Assembly: GCF_900155575.1 (NCBI RefSeq) | Contig: NZ_LT706966.1 | Coordinates: 377,733-420,511, forward strand | DNA length: 42,779 bases | Source: Actinotignum timonense | Lineage (GTDB): Bacteria > Actinomycetota > Actinomycetes > Actinomycetales > Actinomycetaceae | Reading direction: 5' to 3' | In this document: positions 35,482 through 42,779 of the stretch, piece after piece | How positions within the stretch are numbered: the first letter of the stretch is position 1 | How the letters are laid out: every line of letters begins with the position of its first letter | Translations under genes and position numbers: made by a program | Notes under the pieces: model-generated | Told to the model about the DNA's origin: nothing | The model's database searches: none | What the model saw: the letters and a program-made list of their open reading frames with translations, nothing else

Positions 35482-38400
35482 CCCGCGGGTTTTCTGGGCG
35501 GGCGGGGACCACGCGATCTGCACGGTATCTGCTGCCGGGCCAATAATAAGCTGGGCTCGGCCCGGAATATCGCGGCGGGCACTCACGCCGCGATAGCGAA
35601 AATCTCCGGAGAGCAGGAATACTGCGGGGGAGATAGCCAGGAGTCGCCGCCACAGCGGGAGATGGCTGAGGTGTGCTGGCTCCGCGGTGGCGAGGATCAG
35701 GTGCCACCCGAGTTCTGCGGCATCTACGAGTACCTCGGCGAGGGGCGCGAGCGGAGAACTCTGCGGATCAAGAAGTTCGGCATCATCCACCATGACAATA
35801 ATCGGTGCGGGTGACGGGGATGGCGGCGGGGCTGGTGACGAGGCTGGCTCGGTGTGGCCGGTTGCATCTGGAGTGTGGGGACGGTCAGCCGTGCTGTGCA
35901 TTTGGGTGCGGCGGGCGGCGAGCACCTGGGCGAGGGCTTCCATATCCGCCCGGGCCTGCGTGGCGCTTCGGTAACTTCCCGCGATGAGTTCCGGCGGGAG
36001 GCACGTGCGCAGGTAGCCGTGCGGGTCAATAAGGAAGAGCCGCGGGAGCGGGGATATGTGCGCGAATTGCTGGGCGAGGAGGCGCAGCGCCGCGGTTTTC
36101 CCCGAACCCGCCTCCCCAATAATAAGAGCATGCCCGGTAGCGGCAAGATCAAGAGTGGCCGGCCCGCGGTTGCGGGCGCTCACTCCCACGCGCAGCGAAT
36201 GTAGCGAAGGCTTGTGGAGGCCGTATCCCGCTTGTAGTTCCTGGTAGTCGAGGTGGGTGGGAAGTTCCCACAACTGGGGCGCGGGTGGCCCGGACCAGGC
36301 CACGCGAATCTCGGCGAGGAGATCACCCTGGCCGACGCCGGGTGAATCCGGGTGCGGGCCGAGTGAATCCGGGCGCGGCCGGGTGGTGGCGAGCAAAAAA
36401 TGCTCCCCTGCCGGAGTTATCCCCCGGCCCGGGCAACCCACCGGCACAGTGGCCGCGCGCCGGTGCGGGGCATGGGAATCATAGGGATCAGCCAGGCGCA
36501 GCTCCAAGCGGGTGGTGAAAAAATCGCGCAGGTGCGCGGGAATCTCGGTGGGGCGGGCAGCCGTGGTAATAATGTGGATGCCGCTGGCCGGGCCGCGCTC
36601 AATAAGTTCCGTTAGTGGCTCATCCAGCTCGGGGCGTGCCCGCAGTGCCGACCAACCGCGCAGAAAAATAAATATTTCTCCGAAGGGATCGGGGCTCGGT
36701 GATTCCCCGCTGCGCGCGGCTTCGCGAGCGCGGAGCACGTTCCTCAGCTCGACCAATCCGGCGCGCATCCGCTCCGGCTCGGAATGATCGACCCGGAAAC
36801 ATATATGCGGAATATTAATAAGCTCGGCGAGCTCAGATCCCGAAGCATCACACAGCGCGTACTGTGCTTCGGCCGGGGTATATCCCAACGCCAGAACCCC
36901 TGCAACAGTCTGCAATGCTTCATCGCATCCGGCTCCCGGAGCACCGAGCACCAGAAGATGAGAATCCGCGAGATCAATATGGAGTGCTTCGCGGCGTTGC
37001 AGCAGCGGAAGATCGCGCTCGCCGAGCGTGAGCCGGAGCGGGGTGGCGCGCTGGCTCGGCGCATATATCCCAAACCGGGCTGAGGTATGCACCGCGATGA
37101 GCTCGGTGAGGTGGCGCGGGCGGGTGAGCGGCTCCAACCAGATCGGGTGGGCCCGCGGCCCGGCCCCGCGCAGCGGTGCGAGTGCCGCGGTGAGTGTGGA
37201 TGGCCCGGTCTGAACCGTGCCCGCCCCGGAAGCTGCATGAGTGAGCGGGGCGGCTGGTGGCCCGGAGCTGCGTCGTCGTACCGAGGGGACTTGAGCCGGG
37301 CGGGCCGCGAGCGGCGCAGAAACATAAAACCCGGTGAAGCGATGCGGCACACCGCCGCAGGCAAGGAAACCGCAACCGGGCTGGGGTGGGAGGTGGGCGG
37401 CCTGCGGGGTGCCGATGACCGCGCGAGATTCGTGCTCGGAAAAAGTGCGCAGCGCGATGCGGTAGGACAGGTGGGAATCCAGGCCGCGCAACCGGCCTTC
37501 GTCCAGGCGCTGGGTGGCGAGCAGCAGGTGGATGCCGAGCGAGCGGCCCAGGCGGCCGATAGCGACGATGGTGTCGATGAGATCGGGGTGGTCGGTCAGG
37601 AGCTCGGCGAATTCGTCAATAATAATAAGGAGTGGTGCGAGAAGCGGGCCGCCATGGGCGCCGCGAGCGCGCGCTGCCTCGTATTCTCCCAGGTGAGAGT
37701 GCTGGCCGTGCTCGGCGAGCAGGTGTTGGCGGCGGTTCATTTCCCCGCGCAGGGTTTCCTCCATGCGCTCGCTCAGGGAGCTATCGCGTTCCAGGTTGGT
37801 GACCAGGGCCGCGGTGTGGGGCAGCTCGGCGAAAGGATGGAAACTCGCCCCGCCCTTGTAATCGATCAGGACCAGGTTGAGCTGTTCGGGCGAATGGGTG
37901 AGGCAGAGCCCGAGGAGGAGCGTGCGCAGCAGCTCCGATTTCCCGGAGCCGGTTGCGCCCACGAGCAGGCCGTGCGGGCCCATCCCGCCGGCCGCGGCCT
38001 CGTTGAGATCGAGCCACACCGGGGCGCCTTGCGGATCGAGCCCGAGGGGCACGCGCAAGGTGGCGGCCGGGCGGTGAGTTGGAGAAGGCGAGCCGGGGAG
38101 CTGCTGAGCGGGCGACGTGGCGTGCGGCGAAGCGAGTTGCGGCGTGAGGGATGGCAATCCGAGCAACTTCGCAAAACCCTGCACGCTGGTGGAATCCTGG
38201 GCCGCCGAGCCGCGAGCCCGGTAGAGCGCCCGGGCACAATAAGCCGCTCCGTCCAGGTCAAGCAGATCGGGAATCCCCGAGCGTACCCCGGTACTATCGG
38301 CGAGGCTGAGATGTGCGGGCTCGGCACCCTCCGAATAATCCACAAGTGCGACGAGGCTGCCGGGTTCGGGAAGCGGGCCCGCTTCATGCTGGGCAGGCCA

Positions 38401-39294
38401 GTCGCGTGCGAGCACGCAGGGTTGATCAGCCGGGCCAGCTTCTTCCGGATGCGATTTTTCGCGCTCTGGTTTGTCCCGGACATGCAAAGTGAGGTGGGAC
38501 GAGGAACCTGGGCAATCACGCTCCCCGAAAGGCCCCTTAATAATAAGGTGTATGGCCTTTCCGAGCCCCGCCTCCGAGACGGCGTACGGGGGCAGCCAAC
38601 TGAGCCAGTCCGACTCGGCCGCAGGCACATGATCGCCCGAGATAATAGCGAGATCACCAGGCGGAACGCTCGCCGCGAGCTGGCAGAGGAGGGCCCGCAC
38701 CCAGGCCCAGGCCGCCTCCCCGCTCACCGTCACGGTGGAATACGAGGGCAGGTCGAGGAGTGCGGGGCCGGGGATCGGGCGCTGCACCTCCGTGGCACAG
38801 CGGTCCCGCGCCCGGCGGGCGGCGTCGTCGCGCTCCCCCGGAGGGTCCTCCGCAAGCGTAACGGTATACGGCGGCGCGAGCAGCGCCTGCCCCACCCGGA
38901 TCGGGCCCGGTGGCGGTGGCATGCCGCGGGCCAGGCGCAACGGGAGCACGAGCGGGGCCGGATAACGTTGCGCTTCTTCGCGAGCACAGGCCTCCAGTAT
39001 GCGGGCAGCTTCGGCTTCGCACCTGGTCAGGGCGGCGAGGTAGTCGCGCCGCGCGCCGTCGCGTTCCCCGGCGTTGCGCCGCAGCCCCAGGCCCACGTTG
39101 AGCAGCGTGAGCGCGAGCATGAGAACCCCCAGCGTTCCCATGAGGAGAAGCAGGTTGAGAGAGCGCCGGGTAGTGGACGTGAGAATCACGAGCATCACCA
39201 CGGACAGCAGCGCGGGAAGGAACATGACGGCGCTCATTTTCTGCCCGCTGCCGCGATAACACGCGGGCGGCGCGGGAATGCTCAGGCCTTCCAT
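35365..39294 (-). CDS. eccC: Type VII secretion ATPase EccC (FtsK/SpoIIIE family, fused CaCb form)
   Basis: 1309 aa membrane ATPase that drives WXG100-type substrates through the ESX channel. ATG 39294 follows AAAGGAGG. Two TM helices near the N-terminus (about 22-40 and 47-68), then a linker domain and three FtsK-type ATPase domains. The first has intact Walker A GATGSGKSE (K452) and Walker B LLIIIDEFAEL; the second is degenerate at GAPGAGCDE (C790 in place of Lys); the third again has GEAGSGKTA (K1066). One intact and one degenerate domain is the known pattern of ESX EccC, although loss in the middle domain with a kept third lysine is noted. Divergent from eccD and eccB. No esxA/esxB-like gene is inside the window. 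Confidence 0.9.
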   Translation of the reverse strand: MEGLSIPAPPACYRGSGQKMSAVMFLPALLSVVMLVILTSTTRRSLNLLLLMGTLGVLMLALTLLNVGLGLRRNAGERDGARRDYLAALTRCEAEAARILEACAREEAQRYPAPLVLPLRLARGMPPPPGPIRVGQALLAPPYTVTLAEDPPGERDDAARRARDRCATEVQRPIPGPALLDLPSYSTVTVSGEAAWAWVRALLCQLAASVPPGDLAIISGDHVPAAESDWLSWLPPYAVSEAGLGKAIHLIIKGPFGERDCPGSSSHLTLHVRDKPEREKSHPEEAGPADQPCVLARDWPAQHEAGPLPEPGSLVALVDYSEGAEPAHLSLADSTGVRSGIPDLLDLDGAAYCARALYRARGSAAQDSTSVQGFAKLLGLPSLTPQLASPHATSPAQQLPGSPSPTHRPAATLRVPLGLDPQGAPVWLDLNEAAAGGMGPHGLLVGATGSGKSELLRTLLLGLCLTHSPEQLNLVLIDYKGGASFHPFAELPHTAALVTNLERDSSLSERMEETLRGEMNRRQHLLAEHGQHSHLGEYEAARARGAHGGPLLAPLLIIIDEFAELLTDHPDLIDTIVAIGRLGRSLGIHLLLATQRLDEGRLRGLDSHLSYRIALRTFSEHESRAVIGTPQAAHLPPQPGCGFLACGGVPHRFTGFYVSAPLAARPAQVPSVRRRSSGPPAAPLTHAASGAGTVQTGPSTLTAALAPLRGAGPRAHPIWLEPLTRPRHLTELIAVHTSARFGIYAPSQRATPLRLTLGERDLPLLQRREALHIDLADSHLLVLGAPGAGCDEALQTVAGVLALGYTPAEAQYALCDASGSELAELINIPHICFRVDHSEPERMRAGLVELRNVLRAREAARSGESPSPDPFGEIFIFLRGWSALRARPELDEPLTELIERGPASGIHIITTAARPTEIPAHLRDFFTTRLELRLADPYDSHAPHRRAATVPVGCPGRGITPAGEHFLLATTRPRPDSLGPHPDSPGVGQGDLLAEIRVAWSGPPAPQLWELPTHLDYQELQAGYGLHKPSLHSLRVGVSARNRGPATLDLAATGHALIIGEAGSGKTAALRLLAQQFAHISPLPRLFLIDPHGYLRTCLPPELIAGSYRSATQARADMEALAQVLAARRTQMHSTADRPHTPDATGHTEPASSPAPPPSPSPAPIIVMVDDAELLDPQSSPLAPLAEVLVDAAELGWHLILATAEPAHLSHLPLWRRLLAISPAVFLLSGDFRYRGVSARRDIPGRAQLIIGPAADTVQIAWSPPAQKTRGLTLAARAPEEAPPRHEFLPDNCAAAHARAAGAVIHREA

Positions 39295-39364
39295 GGCTCC
39301 TCCTTTCGCGAGCGCGCTCTCCTTGCGGCACACCCTAGCGGGGGTCCGGATTCTTGGCGAACCG

Positions 39365-39447
39365 TTATCCACAGCTTCGGTACGACGACGCATTTCTCTC
39401 GCAAAGAGCCAGCTGGGCTTGTGGATAACTCTCTGGCCTGTGGATGA
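39365..39447. other. Cluster of DnaA-box-like sequences in the eccC-eccD intergenic region
   Basis: TTATCCACA at 39365-39373, its exact complement TGTGGATAA at 39420-39428 and TGTGGATGA (one mismatch) at 39439-39447. The intergenic region 39295-39619 otherwise holds a TACGACGACG copy at 39381 and the divergent promoters; no ORF is evident. Confidence 0.6.
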
Positions 39448-39619
39448 GCCCTGGTCAGGTTGCGGCCTTCTTGATACCGTGCCCTCACCCCGCGGCTGCG
39501 GCGACATGAGCGGGCGGGTATGCCGAGCGGTATGCCGCGCGCCGGGCGGACGAGTGCTCGGGTAAGCGAGTGCTCGGGTAGGCGGGCGCGGTCACCTAAG
39601 AACGCAGAAAGGAGGGCAT

Positions 39620-41056
39620 ATGGCCGAAGAACTAGCAGAATCGCGCGGCGCGCAGCCGGCGGATATTGCGATTCCCGTCTGCGTGCATTGCGCGGGGCAG
39701 CGCGGCGAATTCGAGCTGGCCAGTTCGCTCTCACTAACGGCGCTTATTCCCGAGGTGCTGCGCCTCCTCGCCCCGGATTTTGCGGCTCCCACCTGGACGG
39801 TTCGTACCGCCACCGGGCAACGGCTAGATCCAAGCCTGCCGGCAGGCGGCCAGCTCTCCCCCGGAATCTGCCTTTTTATTGACAGACCTGCACCGCCCAC
39901 GCCCCCGCGCAGCGACCCGGTTCTCAGCCGCATCCGCCATTCCACCCTGCAGGAGCGCGGCGAACTTTCCTCAGCCACACTCCGCAACTGTGCCACGGTA
40001 CTGGTGGTGGTATGCGGGCTGGGCCTGGCCGGATATACCGCGCGGGCCGCGCTCCCCCACATGCTCGCCCTTCCCGTACTGGCCGGGCTCGCGCTTGTTT
40101 TCCTCGGTCTTGCCCGCGTGAATTGGGCGCACGCTCGCCGGCAGGGAAGCTCAGGTGCGAGCGTGCAGGTGCAGCTGGTGGTGTTAGCGCTACTCGCGGC
40201 CAGCGGCTGGACGGGGGCAGCCTGCGGATGGCGCGCGGCCCCGCTGGTTGTGCCAGGTGCGGGACCGCGTGGGATTGCAGCCGGGAGCCTTCTCCTTATC
40301 ATCGCGCTGCTAGCCCGGGCGATAGTTCCCGTGCCGGGCGGCCGCAGTATGCTGCTGAGCTGGGCACTTTGTTTGGCGGGCTGGGGCGGCAGCACCCTGC
40401 TTCACGCCCGGCTTACCGAGCCGGCTGCCCTCGTGATCGTGGTGGCCCTGGTGTGCACGACCCGCCTGATTGCGCCGATTATCTTGCGGTTGAGCGCGCC
40501 CCCGCCGGAGGTGTCCGCCGCCGAAATAGCGGATTTACCGGCGGAGCACAGCCCGGAAAACTGGGCCCGCATTCTCATCCTCCGCGCCCTGGGCGGCGAA
40601 GCCGGCACGGTCTTCGTGATCGCCGCGCTGCTACCGCTGGCCTACCGCCCGGATATCCTCAGCGCGGCCATATGCGGCACGGCAGTAACTGTGCTCGGGC
40701 TGCGTGCCATAAGTATGCACGCCGACGCCGCGTTTGTACTTCGGCTTGTCTTCTTCCTTCTTCTTGATGTGGAGCTCTGCGTGCTGGCCATGCGGAATCC
40801 GGCAGCGCACGCAGCACTGTACCTTCTTGCTTGCCTGGTGGCTCCCGCACTGGTGAGTATTCCCGCTCTGTTCCTCGGGTATCGGAGCCCTCGGGAAGCC
40901 CCGGAAACCCTGGAGACCCTGGGTGCTGCCGAGCATCGGGGCCGCGGTGAGCGCTCCGAAGCCCAGCTTCTTCTCATCCGGCGGGTAGAGATCGCCGAGC
41001 AGATTCTTACCGCGCTGCTTGGAGCCGGGATAGTTATCGCGGTCAGCCCATGGTAA
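39620..41056 (+). CDS. eccD: Type VII secretion integral membrane protein EccD
   Basis: 478 aa. N-terminal ubiquitin-like (YukD) cytoplasmic domain, about 15-90 (IPVCVHCAGQRGEFEL, ending GGQLSPGICLFI), then about eleven TM helices from about 123 to 475. EccD forms the membrane vestibule of the ESX channel. ATG 39620 with AAAGGAGGG upstream. Overlaps eccB by 7 bases. Confidence 0.88.
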   Translation: MAEELAESRGAQPADIAIPVCVHCAGQRGEFELASSLSLTALIPEVLRLLAPDFAAPTWTVRTATGQRLDPSLPAGGQLSPGICLFIDRPAPPTPPRSDPVLSRIRHSTLQERGELSSATLRNCATVLVVVCGLGLAGYTARAALPHMLALPVLAGLALVFLGLARVNWAHARRQGSSGASVQVQLVVLALLAASGWTGAACGWRAAPLVVPGAGPRGIAAGSLLLIIALLARAIVPVPGGRSMLLSWALCLAGWGGSTLLHARLTEPAALVIVVALVCTTRLIAPIILRLSAPPPEVSAAEIADLPAEHSPENWARILILRALGGEAGTVFVIAALLPLAYRPDILSAAICGTAVTVLGLRAISMHADAAFVLRLVFFLLLDVELCVLAMRNPAAHAALYLLACLVAPALVSIPALFLGYRSPREAPETLETLGAAEHRGRGERSEAQLLLIRRVEIAEQILTALLGAGIVIAVSPW

Positions 41057-42459
41057 ACGCACGCACGATTATGAGCTCCCGCCGTTTTCGGCGCCGCAGC
41101 ATGGCGGGCGCGTTGTGGTGGGGGATGCCGGCTCATGAGGAAGCTCCCCGCCCGGGATTAGCCGGGCTGGCCGGAGCTCTTGGGCTTGCCCTGGTGGCCG
41201 CGGCTGGTACCGGGGCAGCGCGAGCGATCTCACCGCAACTTCCCGACGGCTGGGAAGATGGCGCTGTTCTCATCGCTGCGGAGAGCGGGGCGCGCTATCT
41301 CAGTTCCGGGGGAATTCTCCATCCCCTCACTACCTTGGCTGGCGCTTATCTTTTGTATCCGGAAGGCGTGGCGACACATGTGCTCCCGGCTGCCCGGCTC
41401 GCAGATGTACCGCGCGGGGCGCCCGTGGGAATTCCGGGTGCTCCCGATTCTTTACCGAACGCAGCGGAGCTGCGTGACCCGTGGCTGGTGGCCTGCCCCG
41501 CGACTGTTACAGATTCACGGGAAGCCAACAGAGAAAATACGCAGGGCACGGCCGCGCCGTTATCCCTGGCGGCCTCAGCCCCACTCCCTGAATTCGGTGG
41601 CGCGGTACTGGTGCGAACAACAAGCGGTTTGTGGCTGATTGCTGCCGGCCAACGCTACCGGGTGGATATACCGGAAGCCGCTTTCCGTAGTGAATTTCCA
41701 GATGTGCCGGTGCTTGAGGCGCCGCCGGCGTGGGTGGAACTCTGGGCTGAAGGCCGGGCTCTCACGCCGCTCAGCGTTCCCACTGCTGGCGAGCCGGTCG
41801 GTTATTTTCCCGGTATCGGGGAGGCACGGGTTGGTGACCTGGTTGTTTTTGGCGGAAGTGACGGCACCCGCACCTGGTTCCAGATCAGTTCGGGCGGGGT
41901 GCTCGAACCGCTCTCCCCCACCGCTTTCCATCTGTATCGGCTCTCCGAGCACAGTGCCCGGGCGCGGGTATACGCTCTTGATCCGGCAGCTCGCGCCCAT
42001 CTCACCTTTCGCGAAACCGGCCCCGGGGACGGCTGGCCCGCTGATCTCGGCGCGCTCACCGCTCCGGTTTCCGAACACGATTCCGCTATCGCTTCGGGCC
42101 CAACTCCCGTTGCCACACAGCCCGGCACCGCGCGGGTATGCGCGGCTTTCCACGCGGGACGCTCGTTCCTGGTGTACGCACCTGATTCCCCGCTGCTACC
42201 CAGCGGAGCTGCGCTCGTGGCCGGCACGGATGCGGGGAGTGCCACCCTTTTGCAGGGAAGCACCCTCGTAGATATCGCCGATCTTGACCAGCTGCGCCGG
42301 GCCGCGAATTGGGAAAACATCACTCCGCTTGAGATTCCGCCCGCCTGGCGCGCACTCCTTCCAGAGCCGGCCGCGGTTCTTTCCGGCGATGCGCTCTGCA
42401 CCGGTCCTGGCGGTACCGCCCGGACCGATATTGCTGCCTGCACCCGGAACCGGCCGTGA
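41050..42459 (+). CDS. eccB: Type VII secretion protein EccB
   Basis: 469 aa. Short basic cytoplasmic N-terminus (SSRRFRRRS), one TM (about 38-60), then a large extracytoplasmic domain. The GARYLSSGGILHPLTTLAGAYLL block and VPRGAPVGIPGAPDSLPN are typical of EccB. Start ATG lies inside the eccD 3' end, implying coupling. Together with EccC and EccD it makes up the channel core; EccE and the mycosin are not in the window. Confidence 0.88.
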   Translation: MVNARTIMSSRRFRRRSMAGALWWGMPAHEEAPRPGLAGLAGALGLALVAAAGTGAARAISPQLPDGWEDGAVLIAAESGARYLSSGGILHPLTTLAGAYLLYPEGVATHVLPAARLADVPRGAPVGIPGAPDSLPNAAELRDPWLVACPATVTDSREANRENTQGTAAPLSLAASAPLPEFGGAVLVRTTSGLWLIAAGQRYRVDIPEAAFRSEFPDVPVLEAPPAWVELWAEGRALTPLSVPTAGEPVGYFPGIGEARVGDLVVFGGSDGTRTWFQISSGGVLEPLSPTAFHLYRLSEHSARARVYALDPAARAHLTFRETGPGDGWPADLGALTAPVSEHDSAIASGPTPVATQPGTARVCAAFHAGRSFLVYAPDSPLLPSGAALVAGTDAGSATLLQGSTLVDIADLDQLRRAANWENITPLEIPPAWRALLPEPAAVLSGDALCTGPGGTARTDIAACTRNRP

Positions 42460-42475
42460 ATGACCAGACCCACAA

Positions 42476-42515
42476 GCCCGGGCCGGGGAGAGGATTTTTC
42501 CTCCCCGGCCCGGGC
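42476..42515. terminator. Bidirectional hairpin terminator after eccB
   Basis: GCCCGGGCCGGGGAG (42476-42490) pairs perfectly over 15 bases with CTCCCCGGCCCGGGC (42501-42515); the loop contains a TTTTT run. It lies between the eccB stop and the convergent surface-protein gene. Confidence 0.8.
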
Positions 42516-42562
42516 GGTGAGTGACATACGTTGGAGATAGTTAGTGGCTGGTTATCCCGGAT

Positions 42563-42779
42563 TTAGCGGGTAGCGCTGGAACGGGAATTAGCCCGGTAGC
42601 GCAGGGTCAAGCCGCCGGCGAGCGCGGTGAGCCCGGCCAGGAGCCAGCCCGCGAGCGCCGCACCGGTGCGTTGCAGCTCCGGAGGCGCAGGCGGCGTAAC
42701 CGGAGGAGTAGCGGGTGGCGTAGCCGGCGGAGTGGTGGGCGGAGTGGCCGGTGGGCGAGCGGGGGGCGGCCGCGGAGGT
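42563..42779 (-). CDS. C-terminus of a proline-rich, cell-wall-sorted surface protein (5' end outside window)
   Basis: Read on the reverse strand: about 33 residues of Pro-Thr-Ala repeats (PPATPP, PPTTPP), then P-E-L-Q-R-T-G, a hydrophobic helix of about 20 residues and a short basic tail (RYRANSRSSATR). This has the layout of a sortase signal, with LQRTG in place of LPXTG. Next to T7SS genes it could also be the Pro-rich C-terminal anchor of a mycosin-like protease; the catalytic part would lie outside, so it cannot be decided here. Confidence 0.6.
   Translation of the reverse strand, partial: PPRPPPARPPATPPTTPPATPPATPPVTPPAPPELQRTGAALAGWLLAGLTALAGGLTLRYRANSRSSATR

Noticed and set aside
37087-39447. 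786-codon open frame opposite eccC
   Set aside because: Antisense shadow of eccC with no motif and no ribosome site.

Overview
This is high-GC actinobacterial DNA. Evidence for this: frequent GTG starts with strong GGAGG-type ribosome sites, a ppa/dacB divergent pair as in mycobacteria, an HspR-type HAIR operator in front of clpB, a mycobacterial-style type VII secretion locus (eccC, eccD, eccB) and a two-domain NlpC/P60 cell-wall hydrolase. The overall flavour (FG-GAP-tailed surface subtilase, LPXTG-like sorting signal, metY-metX) fits Actinomycetaceae best, but the genus cannot be fixed from the sequence. No tRNA, rRNA, CRISPR or phage genes were seen.

Layout. (1) 1-3100: cell-wall and housekeeping genes: dacB fragment, ppa, NlpC/P60 hydrolase. 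(2) 3101-6249: the methionine operon metY-metX behind an elaborate leader: palindrome, promoter, an apparently leaderless Met-rich 8-codon peptide, two stem-loops. (3) 6277-11887: a membrane protein, an ABC exporter (697-aa permease plus ATPase) whose translation is coupled to an 11-codon leader ORF, a small 4-TM protein and an alpha/beta hydrolase. (4) 11963-19392: one large secreted subtilase with FG-GAP repeats, cut in two by a complete IS3-family element whose OrfA and OrfB appear to have been fused by an A-tract expansion. (5) 29968 down to 19808, all on the minus strand: a 105-aa secreted cysteine-containing peptide, six tandem paralogous lipoproteins, an HlyD-like adaptor with a peptidoglycan-binding domain, an ABC ATPase and permease, then a PaiB-like regulator and an amidase. 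This is the most unusual part: it looks like an exported-peptide system (possibly lactococcin-972-like) with an expanded and mosaic lipoprotein family, a G11 tract in the ribosome-binding site of the first lipoprotein and a hairpin between peptide and array. Base composition there is visibly less GC-rich than the flanks. (6) 30249-35481: clpB, a Fic-fold protein with a substituted catalytic histidine and its overlapping partner, and an Fpg/Nei glycosylase. (7) 35365-42779: type VII secretion genes around a divergent intergenic region carrying three DnaA-box-like sites, then the C-terminus of a proline-rich surface protein.

Across the window the 10-mer TACGACGACG (or its complement) occurs seven times in different reading frames and once in an intergenic region, far above chance; its role is unknown.
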